Assembly: GCA_030836345.1 (NCBI GenBank)
Contig: JAURQA010000008.1
Location: 1-5,312, forward strand
DNA from: Bacteroidota bacterium
Lineage (GTDB): Bacteria; Bacteroidota; Bacteroidia; NS11-12g; UBA955
DNA length: 5,312 bases
Reading direction: 5' to 3'
The translations under genes and the position numbers were made by a program. The first letter of the stretch is position 1, and each line of letters opens with the position of its first letter. This document shows, piece by piece, positions 1 through 5,312 of the stretch. The notes beneath the pieces are model-generated. The model had not been told where the DNA came from and made no database searches. It was given only the letters and a program-made list of their open reading frames with translations.

Positions 1-513
1 AGATAGTCCTAGAATCTCCTCATATTTAGCCGCATCAAAACCTTCCATTGGACAGGTGTCAATTTTCAACTCTGCCGCTGCGCTCATTAAATTGGCTAGG
101 CCAATATAGGTTTGCTTTGCCGTCCAGTTGTCAATTTGCTCTGGCGTTCTTGCTGATAGCGCACTTTGAATAAACTCCATATATCCTGATAAGCTTTCTA
201 CAGGAATATTGCTCGCTTTCGCCTTCAAACTCGCGTAGTGATTTAAATGCTCTTCTTTTACCTCGGTGTAGTTGCAAAAAACTAATAAGTGAGATGCGTC
301 TGTAATTTGAGCTTGCCCCCAAGAAGCAGGTTTCAACAGGTCCCTTTTGTTTTTGTTCTCAACAACTAACACTTTGAACAATTGCAATCCGTAAGAAGTT
401 GCAGCTAATTGTATTGCCTCTTGCAAGTCTTCTAAATCCTTATTGCTAACTTTTTTTGATGCGTCAAACTTTTTAGTTGCGTAACGCCATTTTTGATCTT
501 CTATAAATCCCAT
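1..513 (-). CDS. NfsB-like nitroreductase / NAD(P)H-dependent oxidoreductase (partial, C-terminus off the window)
   Basis: This is a cytoplasmic FMN-dependent oxidoreductase that would use NAD(P)H to reduce quinones, nitroaromatics or similar electrophiles; the substrate is not readable from sequence. I translated 171 residues from the ATG at 513-511 to the left edge. Family landmarks are visible in order: WRYATKKFD (residues 9-17, the FMN-phosphate loop), ATSYGLQ (38-44), WGQAQITDASHLLVFC (65-80), and WTAKQTYIGLANLMSAAAELKIDTC (130-154) followed by PMEGFD (155-160), which matches the EGFD of E. coli NfsB. By comparison with NfsB (217 residues) about 40 C-terminal residues lie outside the window. 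The start follows an A-rich stretch with no Shine-Dalgarno site, normal for Bacteroidota. It begins 9 bp after the pirin stop codon with no promoter or terminator between, so the two genes are almost certainly co-transcribed. Family assignment is firm; the electrophile detoxification role is inferred from the partner gene. Confidence 0.9.
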   Translation of the reverse strand, partial: MGFIEDQKWRYATKKFDASKKVSNKDLEDLQEAIQLAATSYGLQLFKVLVVENKNKRDLLKPASWGQAQITDASHLLVFCNYTEVKEEHLNHYASLKAKASNIPVESLSGYMEFIQSALSARTPEQIDNWTAKQTYIGLANLMSAAAELKIDTCPMEGFDAAKYEEILGLS

Positions 514-522
514 TTTTTTTAA

Positions 523-1395
523 TTATATATTCATTGGTACTTCCATTGCCAAAAATCTGGCATTTTTTTCTGCTTTAAAAGCTATGGATTTGGTATCCCA
601 AACCCCAAAGCCGTCTCTTTTGTTTAAACTTTCACCATCTATCTCTACATTCCCTTCTAAGATGAAAAAGTAAACCCCATTTCCTTCCTTTTTTACTTGA
701 TACGTAGCGGCTGTTTCGTTATCAAACTCTCCTAAATGGAACCAAGCATCTTGGTGAATCCAAACTCCCTCATCATTTTCGTTCGGAGAAAGTATTTGGT
801 ACAATTCGTTTTTCTTTTTAATGTCTTGAATAGAGATTTGATCATACCGAGGTGTCACATTTCGTTGCTTTGGAAACAACCAAATCTGTAGAAATTTCAC
901 CTGATGGTCTTTGCTCCTATTATATTCAGAGTGTTGAATACCTGTTCCTGCACTCATTACTTGCACGTCACCATTTTTTATCACCGTAGTGTTGCCCATG
1001 CTGTCTTTATGCTCTAAATCTCCTTCCAAGGGAATGGAAATAATTTCCATATTATCATGAGGGTGTGTTCCGAATCCCATTCCTTTATCTACTTGGTCGT
1101 CATTTAGTACTCGCAAAACTCCGAAGTTCATCCTTTCCGGATTGTGGTAGTTAGCGAAACTAAAAGTGTGATGCGAATCTAGCCAGCCATGGTTAGCGTG
1201 GCCTCGTGTTGATGCTTTGTGTAATACTGTTTTCATTGTTTTTAATTCTTTATTTGGCAAGTGGTTAAACCCCACTCTTTCCATTAATTTATCGTAGGTT
1301 GAATTACTTTTTCTATGTGCAAAAGCAAGCGTTGGGCTAATTACCGCAGCGGCTCCTCCAAGTAAAGCACGTTTTAAAAAATCTTTCCTTTTCAT
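523..1395 (-). CDS. Pirin family protein with Tat-like N-terminal leader
   Basis: This is a bicupin of the pirin family; bacterial members such as E. coli YhhW bind one metal and can oxidise quercetin. From the ATG at 1395 it has 290 residues. The N-terminal cupin holds the expected metal ligands in GTHPHDNMEI (His111, His113) and SAGTGIQHSEYN (His155, Glu157). The C-terminal cupin includes GVYFFILEGNVEIDG (240-254). About 53 residues precede the usual pirin start: MKRKDFLKR, which resembles a twin-arginine motif with RK in place of RR, a hydrophobic stretch, and AFA (24-26) as a possible cleavage site. This suggests export. An in-frame ATG at 1236 in A-rich context matches the start of cytosolic pirins and would give 237 residues. 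I preferred 1395 over an upstream ATG at 1413, because that one lies inside a palindromic operator and adds six residues ahead of the leader. It is the first gene of an operon with the nitroreductase. Confidence 0.9.
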   Translation of the reverse strand: MKRKDFLKRALLGGAAAVISPTLAFAHRKSNSTYDKLMERVGFNHLPNKELKTMKTVLHKASTRGHANHGWLDSHHTFSFANYHNPERMNFGVLRVLNDDQVDKGMGFGTHPHDNMEIISIPLEGDLEHKDSMGNTTVIKNGDVQVMSAGTGIQHSEYNRSKDHQVKFLQIWLFPKQRNVTPRYDQISIQDIKKKNELYQILSPNENDEGVWIHQDAWFHLGEFDNETAATYQVKKEGNGVYFFILEGNVEIDGESLNKRDGFGVWDTKSIAFKAEKNARFLAMEVPMNI

Positions 1396-1402
1396 AACAC
1401 TG

Positions 1403-1410
1403 CAAAAATA
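1403..1410 (-). promoter_or_regulatory. Candidate -7 promoter element TATTTTTG for the pirin operon
   Basis: On the minus strand the bases 1410-1403 read TATTTTTG, an exact match to the Bacteroidota -7 consensus TAnnTTTG. It sits at the proximal edge of the 28-bp palindrome and only 7 bp before the ATG at 1395, which implies a very short leader. No -33 TTTG is seen at the usual spacing: the nearest, at 1442-1439, is 28 bp away. The assignment is therefore tentative. Confidence 0.35.
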
Positions 1411-1431
1411 CATGTATATACATGTATTTTT
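1404..1431. promoter_or_regulatory. 28-bp perfect palindrome, probable operator of the pirin operon
   Basis: The 28 bases are identical on both strands and are centred between 1417 and 1418. The core is two tandem copies of ATACATGTAT (1408-1417 and 1418-1427), each itself palindromic, flanked by A-run and T-run arms. It ends 8 bp before the chosen pirin start codon and overlaps a TAnnTTTG match, so a bound dimer or pair of dimers would block transcription. Known operators of MarR and HxlR family repressors have this kind of geometry and often control pirin or nitroreductase genes, but the identity of the regulator is inference and no regulator gene is in the window. Confidence 0.7.
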
Positions 1432-1459
1432 CGTTTAACAAATGTTAAATTTTCGTTTA
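1428..1459. repeat. Direct repeat TTTTCGTTTA with an enclosed inverted repeat, upstream of the pirin operon
   Basis: TTTTCGTTTA occurs at 1428-1437 and again at 1450-1459, a 22-bp period or about two helical turns. Between and partly overlapping them is an inverted repeat, TTTAAC (1434-1439) and GTTAAA (1444-1449), separated by four bases. The first copy overlaps the end of the 28-bp palindrome. This may be a second regulator site, or simple AT-rich coincidence. Confidence 0.35.
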
Positions 1460-1496
1460 TACAAAATTTTAGCAGATTGTAAGCTAGGGTTGAGAC

Positions 1497-1523
1497 AAAA
1501 AAAGAGCCCGTCTAATTGGGACT
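1497..1523 (-). terminator. Weak intrinsic terminator after the kinase / remnant pair
   Basis: On the minus strand, AG-T-CCC (1523-1518) pairs with GGGCT (1509-1505), leaving one bulged T and an eight-base loop, and is followed by C and then seven Ts (1503-1497). The stem is short, but its position is right: just after the last minus-strand gene of the upstream unit and before the pirin promoter region. Confidence 0.4.
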
Positions 1524-1556
1524 GCTGCTACGTTTATCTAACTTGTATAAGAACTA

Positions 1557-1781
1557 TTACTGCTGATTTGGAATAGTAAAGTGAAAGGTGCTTCCTTCTC
1601 CAAACGTAGATTTTACCCAAATTTCACCATTGTGTAACTCTACTATTTTCTTGCAATGGGCTAGCCCTATTCCTGAACCCTCAAACTCGACCTTAGTATG
1701 TAACCGTTGGAAAATGCTAAATATTTTATCTTGATCAACATCTTCGATTCCAATACTCCTAGCTTCAACTTCTAGCTTCAT
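1557..1781 (-). pseudogene. C-terminal HATPase fragment of a sensor histidine kinase
   Basis: This 74-residue frame matches only the last third of the ATP-binding domain of a phytochrome/PAS-type histidine kinase. It has the F box FSIFQRLH (21-28), the G2 box [17 protein letters not shown] (34-50), and the closing strands [20 protein letters not shown] (52-71). The dimerisation/phosphoacceptor helix, the N box and all sensor domains are missing. The G1 box, normally DNGIGI, reads ARSIGI (7-12), so the conserved Asp is lost. ATP binding and kinase activity are therefore very unlikely. Its ATG shares ATGA with the stop codon of the fructosamine kinase gene, so it may be translated by coupling even though it looks like a remnant. 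In the same frame there are stops two codons and four codons upstream (1787-1785 and 1793-1791), so the missing part is not simply frameshifted. A relic left by a deletion is the likeliest reading; a retained small protein is possible. Confidence 0.7.
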
Positions 1782-2674
1782 TCGTCACAACTAATTTTTA
1801 AATAACGTTTTAAGATACTTTTAACCCGCTGTGCATAAGATGCTCCAAATAAGTTCACATGAACCAACAATGGGTATAAATTCAAAAGGTCTACTCGTTG
1901 TTCCCAACCGCTCTCTAGTGGAAAATTAGCATGGTAGCTCTCGTACATTTTTTTATCGAATCCACCGAACAATAAAGTCATTGCCAAATCTACTTCTCTG
2001 TGTCCATAATATACAGCTGGGTCCATATAACAAGGCATTCCACCTTTTACCAAATAGTTCCCCGACCATAAATCTCCATGCAGCAAAGCAGGCTTTTCTT
2101 CGGGAAAAATGCTGCTCAACTTAGGGTATAGCTTTTCCAACATATCAGAAAGTTGTGCATCTAACCTACCTTTATCTCTTGCTTGACGTTGTTGCTCCAT
2201 CAATCTATTTTCGATAAAAAAACTAATCCAATCCGACCTAAAGTCATTCACTTGCGCCAATGAGCCATTATAATTATTGTACTCCAAACCAAACTTCAGG
2301 GCTGAGTTTTGATGCAGTTGAGCTAGACCTTCCCCAAATAACTCCCAATAATTTTTTATCGGTCGACTTGCTTCTGCGAACTCTAAAATTAAATATGCTT
2401 GGTCTTCAAACTCTCCTTTTAAAAGCACTTTTGGTACAGCTATGGCGGAAGATTTTCTCAATAAGTTTAACCCAAGCTCTTCTTTTTCAAACATTTTTGG
2501 GAAAGTGTCCAACCGATTAACTTTCAAAAAGAAATGCTCCTTGCCACATTGCAATTGATATGCTCTATTAACTGAACCTCCAGATACCGTATTCACTGAT
2601 TCAATTGGTGAATTTGTGAGTTGAGCATTTTTAAGTGCTTTTTCTAGGTGTACTTTAAAGGTGTTTGAAATCAT
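1778..2674 (-). CDS. Fructosamine kinase family protein
   Basis: This 298-residue protein belongs to the fructosamine-3-kinase / YniA family of the protein-kinase-like fold. Characterised members phosphorylate sugar-amine adducts such as fructoselysine or ribulosamine so that they break down, repairing glycated proteins; the cytoplasmic substrate here is not known. Visible features are the glycine-rich loop SGGSVNRAY (31-39), FLK with the probable ATP Lys51, the hinge region YLILEFAE (94-101), the catalytic loop HGDLWSGN (199-206, with Asp201 as base and Asn206), and the metal-binding [16 protein letters not shown] (217-232, Asp218). Length is normal and all catalytic residues are present. 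The family-typical end is near SILKRY (286-291), so the last residues KISCDE look acquired next to the downstream histidine kinase remnant, which overlaps the stop codon by ATGA. A well-formed promoter lies just upstream. Confidence 0.92.
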   Translation of the reverse strand: MISNTFKVHLEKALKNAQLTNSPIESVNTVSGGSVNRAYQLQCGKEHFFLKVNRLDTFPKMFEKEELGLNLLRKSSAIAVPKVLLKGEFEDQAYLILEFAEASRPIKNYWELFGEGLAQLHQNSALKFGLEYNNYNGSLAQVNDFRSDWISFFIENRLMEQQRQARDKGRLDAQLSDMLEKLYPKLSSIFPEEKPALLHGDLWSGNYLVKGGMPCYMDPAVYYGHREVDLAMTLLFGGFDKKMYESYHANFPLESGWEQRVDLLNLYPLLVHVNLFGASYAQRVKSILKRYLKISCDE

Positions 2675-2685
2675 AATTGGGCAGA

Positions 2686-2714
2686 CAAAAGTAATCAGCT
2701 TTTTGAGTTACAAA
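2686..2714 (-). promoter_or_regulatory. Promoter of the fructosamine kinase gene
   Basis: Read on the minus strand, TTTG (2714-2711) is followed after 17 bp by TACTTTTG (2693-2686). This matches the Bacteroidota consensus TTG, 17-23 bp, TAnnTTTG. The -7 element ends 11 bp before the start codon, which implies a leader of only a few bases. It is the best-formed protein-gene promoter in the window. Confidence 0.6.
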
Positions 2715-2737
2715 GCGGAAGTTTTTAAATACTTTTG
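2702..2737 (+). promoter_or_regulatory. Candidate promoter of the tRNA-Ala gene
   Basis: TTTG (2702-2705) and TACTTTTG (2730-2737) are separated by 24 bp, slightly longer than usual. The -7 element is an exact TAnnTTTG match placed 20 bp before the mature tRNA 5' end. It overlaps the divergent kinase promoter. Confidence 0.5.
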
Positions 2738-2757
2738 GCACTCTTCAAATTCATTTT

Positions 2758-2831
2758 GGGGGATTAGCTCAGTTGGCTAGAGCGCTTCGCTGGCAGTGAA
2801 GAGGTCATCGGTTCGAATCCGATATTCTCCA
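2758..2831 (+). tRNA. tRNA-Ala (anticodon GGC)
   Basis: The 74 bases fold into a full cloverleaf. The seven-pair acceptor stem is 2758-2764 with 2824-2830, including G3:U70, the identity pair read by alanyl-tRNA synthetase, and a second G-U at pair 5. The D stem GCTC/GAGC is 2767-2770 with 2780-2783. The anticodon stem CTTCG/TGAAG ends in a G-U pair around the loop CTGGCAG with anticodon GGC at 2792-2794. The T arm ATCGG-TTCGAAT-CCGAT is at 2807-2823. The discriminator is A at 2831. CCA is not encoded (CATT follows), so it would be added after transcription. The anticodon reads GCC and GCU codons. Confidence 0.97.
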
Positions 2832-2835
2832 CATT

Positions 2836-2863
2836 AAAAGCAGCTTGTAATAGCTGCTTTTTT
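2836..2863 (+). terminator. Intrinsic terminator of the tRNA-Ala gene
   Basis: AAAAGCAGCT (2836-2845) pairs perfectly with AGCTGCTTTT (2852-2861) across a six-base loop, and a run of six Ts spans 2858-2863. It begins four bases after the tRNA, so the tRNA is probably transcribed alone. Confidence 0.88.
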
Positions 2864-3070
2864 ATTTTAAATACTGTGTATTTTCTGCCTAAGGATACAT
2901 TACAAGCTACAGAAACTACGATATAGACCAATGAACCATTACTGTATTATTGCTCCCTAACATTTAGGGGGTCAATAAATTTAGTTAATTCAATTATTCA
3001 CTGTATATCTCTTTCAGACTAGTTGTTTCAATTCTTTTGATTATCTTGTGTCTTCAAAATTAAAACAATC
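2864..3070 (+). other. Upstream region of the Omp28-type lipoprotein gene
   Basis: No gene is seen in these 207 bases. A small hairpin, CCCTAA (2955-2960) with TTAGGG (2964-2969), has no T-run and is unlikely to terminate transcription. The lipoprotein promoter should lie near the right end, but only poor matches are visible: TTCTTTTG (3032-3039, one mismatch to TAnnTTTG) and TATCTTG (3042-3048). The start codon is preceded by A-rich sequence with no Shine-Dalgarno site. Confidence 0.4.
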
Positions 3071-3988
3071 ATGAAGAAAATATTATTCGTTTTAAGTATA
3101 GCGCTGGGTGCAATGACTTTTACTTCTTGTCAGCAAGAAACAGCATTAAATCCTAATCCTGAATTTGACCCAAAAGCTGATGATAGCACTCCAACAGGAG
3201 GTGGTTCAGCCGCAACATTTTTAGCTTCCACAGATCCTTTAAACAGGGCTGCCTTGTTAGAAGATTTCACAGGTGTTCGATGTGGGTTTTGTCCCGATGG
3301 CCACGTAAAAGCAGCTGCAGCGCAGGCTGAATTAGGTGCTGATAAGTTTATTATTATGGCTGTGCATACAGGAATATATGCAAACCCTGCAGCAGGGTGG
3401 GCTGATTTTACAACACCATATGGAACAGCTATTGATGCCCAAGCAGACGTTTCAGGCTATCCAGCTGGAACGATTAATAGGTTGCCAGCAAGTACTTTGG
3501 GAGTACAAGCGCAAAGGGGAGGCTCTGCCATGAGCAGAGGTTCTTGGAAAACAGCTGCCATTGCAGTTAACGCTCTAGAAGCTCCTGTGAATATTGGCGC
3601 AGAAGCAACAATAGACGCCAATAATTTATTAACTGTTAATGTAGATTTGTTTTACACTCAAGGAGAAAGTGCTGTTAATCATATTAATGTAGCTTTACTT
3701 CAAGACGGTTTAGTGTCTAAACAAGCCGGCGGAAGCCCTCAAAATGCCTATGTTCAAAATCACGTACTTAGAGATTTGATTACAGGTCAATGGGGAGAAC
3801 CTGTAACAGAATCTACTAATGCATCTAGTCGCATAAGCAAAACATTTACTTACACTGTACCTGCTGATTACAATGGTACGGGCCCTGACGGCGGCGGTGC
3901 TGTAGTTTTAGATGACTTAAAAGTAGTTGTGTTTGTTACGAGAGGCAGAGTAGACGTTTTAAATGCCATTGAAATAGACATAAAGTAA
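3071..3988 (+). CDS. Omp28-related outer membrane lipoprotein with CxxC motif
   Basis: The 305-residue product begins with a lipoprotein signal: MKK, a hydrophobic stretch, then FTSC with Cys20 as the acylated residue. It should be anchored in the outer membrane or at the surface. A Gly/Pro/Asp-rich linker (about 25-50) follows. The core begins at RAALLEDFTGVRCGFCPDGH (59-78), the hallmark of the Omp28 family, with Cys71 and Cys74 in a thioredoxin-like CxxC setting. GYPAGTINR (129-137) resembles the cis-proline loop of that fold. QNHVLRDLITGQWGEP (229-244) is a further family-like segment before a beta-rich C-terminus. Omp28 was described in Porphyromonas gingivalis as an outer membrane protein; its biochemical role is uncertain, and a redox function is inference from CxxC. 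No type IX secretion C-terminal signal is obvious. It stands alone, between the tRNA terminator and its own strong terminator. Confidence 0.9.
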   Translation: MKKILFVLSIALGAMTFTSCQQETALNPNPEFDPKADDSTPTGGGSAATFLASTDPLNRAALLEDFTGVRCGFCPDGHVKAAAAQAELGADKFIIMAVHTGIYANPAAGWADFTTPYGTAIDAQADVSGYPAGTINRLPASTLGVQAQRGGSAMSRGSWKTAAIAVNALEAPVNIGAEATIDANNLLTVNVDLFYTQGESAVNHINVALLQDGLVSKQAGGSPQNAYVQNHVLRDLITGQWGEPVTESTNASSRISKTFTYTVPADYNGTGPDGGGAVVLDDLKVVVFVTRGRVDVLNAIEIDIK

Positions 3989-4011
3989 TTTAACAATTGC
4001 ACCAAACCTAT

Positions 4012-4045
4012 AAAAAAGAGAGGAGGTTTTTTCCCTCTCTTTTTT
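4012..4045 (+). terminator. Intrinsic terminator of the lipoprotein gene
   Basis: AAAAAAGAGAGG (4012-4023) pairs perfectly over 12 bp with CCTCTCTTTTTT (4034-4045) around a ten-base loop, and six Ts close it. It starts 23 bp after the stop codon. The A-run on the other side makes it look bidirectional, so it could also stop transcription arriving from the convergent gene at 4301. Confidence 0.9.
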
Positions 4046-4193
4046 ATGTCTCAAAATCTGGCGCTAAAGTATTGTTAAACAGGCATCCGCTAGCTGTTAA
4101 TTCATCAAACTCTTAGTCAAAAGTTCAAATTGCTTGTTAACATATAGAATTTGAGCGTAACCATTGATTTGCTTTTTTGTAATGTTTTTAAAT

Positions 4194-4226
4194 AAAAAAA
4201 ATGACCGGCAACTATTAAAGTAGTTG
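4194..4226 (-). terminator. Weak terminator candidate for the SPOR-repeat gene
   Basis: On the minus strand CAACTA (4226-4221) pairs with TAGTTG (4214-4209) over a six-base loop. Eight Ts follow (4201-4194), but only after a seven-base gap, which is unusual for an efficient terminator. It lies about 75 bp beyond the stop codon at 4301. Confidence 0.3.
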
Positions 4227-4300
4227 GTAATTAGAATAAAAAGTACCTCAACATCAAGAGGCTCTTATTGTCTGAAAGATAATGCTTTATAGCAACCCGT

Positions 4301-5312
4301 TTATTCCTCTTCGATCTCTCTACTTTTCTCCTTATCCGTATAATTTATAGCTTCTTGCAAGGGAATTTTCTTACCTCTATTATAAGCAACAACAAAAGCA
4401 TCGGTTATTCCAACTTCTACTGCCTCGTCCTTATCAATCTTTGCTAATCGAAAAGTATCATACGGCCCAACTGCCATTACCGTCCTATTGTCTCGCTTAT
4501 ACTCTTGGATCCCGCCTATTTTAAAATAAAAAGAGGTCATTTCTGATGGAATGGTATCTTCAAATGAACCCAATTGAACGAAATACTCTACTGCACCGCG
4601 AATGCCTGAACGTAAATTAATATTGTTATAACTTATTACTTCATTTGAATATTTCTTTTCGTCATTGACATTCACAACGAAAGCATCAGTAAATCCTTTT
4701 TCAATTATCGTTTTTAGTAAATTTTCAGCTTGTTTTCGATAAGAAAAGTGACCAACAACATACCTTATCATTCCTGAGCTATCAATAAATACGTCAACAT
4801 TTTTTAAATCCCTATAAACACTAGTTGGTGTTGGGTTCTTATTGCTACCAATCTGCACACCATAAAGAGGAGCATTAGTGGTGTAAACCAGTTTTTCTGT
4901 TACTAACCCCACGTACGTATTTATGTTTGAATCTAAAGGGTTCAAAGGCTTTTCAACACTTTCACTCGTTAACTCGTACTGAATTGGACTTAATTTAATT
5001 TTGTCCCATCCCGCGGTATTTTCTGATTCGTTGAAAGGGCACTTTTGTATGTGGCGATCAACTTCATCAATGTAATATTGATCTACCTTAGACTTGTATT
5101 TTTGAAATTCTTCAAATGCTCTATTAGCAAATGCACATTTATTCTCCTCAACATAAGCCACCGCTAAGTAATAATAAACGTGAATTGGCGCTGATTTCTC
5201 TTGAAACGATCCTACTTTGTAATCAGGATTTACATTTTGGACAGCTTGCAATAAATGGCTCATAGCTTCTTCCTCTGCTCCAGAGAGTTCAGTATAAGCA
5301 GCTCCCATTAAA
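4301..5312 (-). CDS. TPR-like protein with two tandem SPOR-like repeats (partial, N-terminus off the window)
   Basis: The frame is open to the right edge (a Leu codon precedes the first Met at 5308), so the real start is outside. Numbering from that Met, residues 1-88 look like TPR helices (for example HVYYYLAVAYVEENKCAFAN, 43-62). SNINTYVGLVTEKLVYTTN (127-145) resembles one strand unit of a PD40/WD40-like propeller. Two SPOR-like repeats follow: YGVQIGS (149-155) to GFTDAFVV (205-212), and YFVQLGS (242-248) to GITDAFVV (300-307), a period of about 94 residues. The tail is acidic and charged. SPOR domains of cell-division proteins bind denuded peptidoglycan, so an envelope or periplasmic role is likely, perhaps in structure or motility; this is inference. 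The signal peptide, if any, would be beyond the edge. It converges on the lipoprotein gene. Confidence 0.8.
   Translation of the reverse strand, partial: LMGAAYTELSGAEEEAMSHLLQAVQNVNPDYKVGSFQEKSAPIHVYYYLAVAYVEENKCAFANRAFEEFQKYKSKVDQYYIDEVDRHIQKCPFNESENTAGWDKIKLSPIQYELTSESVEKPLNPLDSNINTYVGLVTEKLVYTTNAPLYGVQIGSNKNPTPTSVYRDLKNVDVFIDSSGMIRYVVGHFSYRKQAENLLKTIIEKGFTDAFVVNVNDEKKYSNEVISYNNINLRSGIRGAVEYFVQLGSFEDTIPSEMTSFYFKIGGIQEYKRDNRTVMAVGPYDTFRLAKIDKDEAVEVGITDAFVVAYNRGKKIPLQEAINYTDKEKSREIEEE

Larger units (their letters stand above)
3989..4300. other. Gene-free region between convergent genes
   Basis: These 312 bases hold the lipoprotein terminator and a weaker minus-strand hairpin, but no convincing gene. 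An open minus-strand frame at 4264-4097 lacks an early start codon. A loose inverted repeat, TCAAATT (4125-4131) and AATTTGA (4148-4154), has a 16-base spacer and no evident function. Confidence 0.6.

Noticed and set aside
131..322. 63-codon minus-strand frame.
   Set aside because: It overlaps the nitroreductase coding sequence in another frame, and the nitroreductase frame carries clear family motifs.
1396..1413. Upstream ATG at 1413 as the pirin start.
   Set aside because: It falls inside the 28-bp operator-like palindrome and upstream of the candidate -7 element, and places six non-signal residues before the Tat-like MKRKDFLKR.
1778..1803. A TTTAAAA heptamer (1802-1796, minus strand) in the correct phase for -1 frameshifting near the end of the fructosamine kinase gene, which could fuse it to the histidine kinase remnant.
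   Set aside because: The -1 frame meets TAG at 1793-1791 and TGA at 1787-1785 before the remnant starts, so no fusion protein can form.
2260..2520. 86-codon plus-strand frame opposite the fructosamine kinase gene.
   Set aside because: It is antisense to a well-supported gene, with no recognisable domain and no promoter.
2955..2969. CCCTAA-CAT-TTAGGG hairpin considered as a terminator or riboregulator.
   Set aside because: It has only a six-bp stem, a three-base loop, no T-run and no adjacent gene to control directly.
3336..3533. 65-codon plus-strand frame within the lipoprotein gene.
   Set aside because: It is an alternate frame of a strongly supported Omp28-type gene.
4097..4264. Minus-strand open frame of 55 codons ending in QINGYAQILYVNKQFELL..., protein-like in feel.
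   Set aside because: There is no start codon until two codons before the stop, the frame runs through poly-T, and no family is recognised; at most a decayed remnant.

Overview
The window is AT-rich and reads as chromosomal DNA of a Bacteroidota bacterium, probably Flavobacteriia or a near relative. The signs are an Omp28-type lipoprotein, a TPR plus SPOR-repeat protein, a phytochrome-style histidine kinase tail of the type common in this phylum, start codons preceded by A-rich stretches instead of Shine-Dalgarno sites, and several matches to the Bacteroidota -7 promoter element TAnnTTTG. The genus cannot be resolved from the sequence.

Left part, minus strand, read right to left. A fructosamine kinase family gene (2674-1778) overlaps by ATGA with a 74-residue C-terminal remnant of a sensor histidine kinase (1781-1557). 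A weak terminator-like hairpin (1497-1523) follows. Next comes a two-gene operon of a pirin with a Tat-like leader (1395-523) and an NfsB-type nitroreductase (513 to beyond the left edge), 9 bp apart. A 28-bp perfect palindrome made of two tandem ATACATGTAT units lies across the pirin promoter and is the strongest regulatory signal in the window. The operon looks like a quinone, flavonoid or electrophile response module, but no regulator gene is visible here.

Middle, plus strand. A tRNA-Ala(GGC) gene with the G3:U70 identity pair (2758-2831) is followed by a strong intrinsic terminator. The fructosamine kinase and tRNA genes are divergent, and their -7 elements are exact mirror copies. Then comes a secreted lipoprotein of the Omp28 family (3071-3988) carrying a CxxC in a thioredoxin-like context, closed by a strong terminator.

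Right part, minus strand. A 312-bp gene-free stretch separates the lipoprotein from a convergent gene (4301 to beyond the right edge). This encodes a protein with a TPR-like helical region, a short PD40-like remnant and two tandem SPOR-like repeats.

I see no CRISPR array, insertion sequence, phage gene or defence system. The items most worth following are the palindromic operator, the exported pirin with a possible second start, and the coupled kinase remnant.
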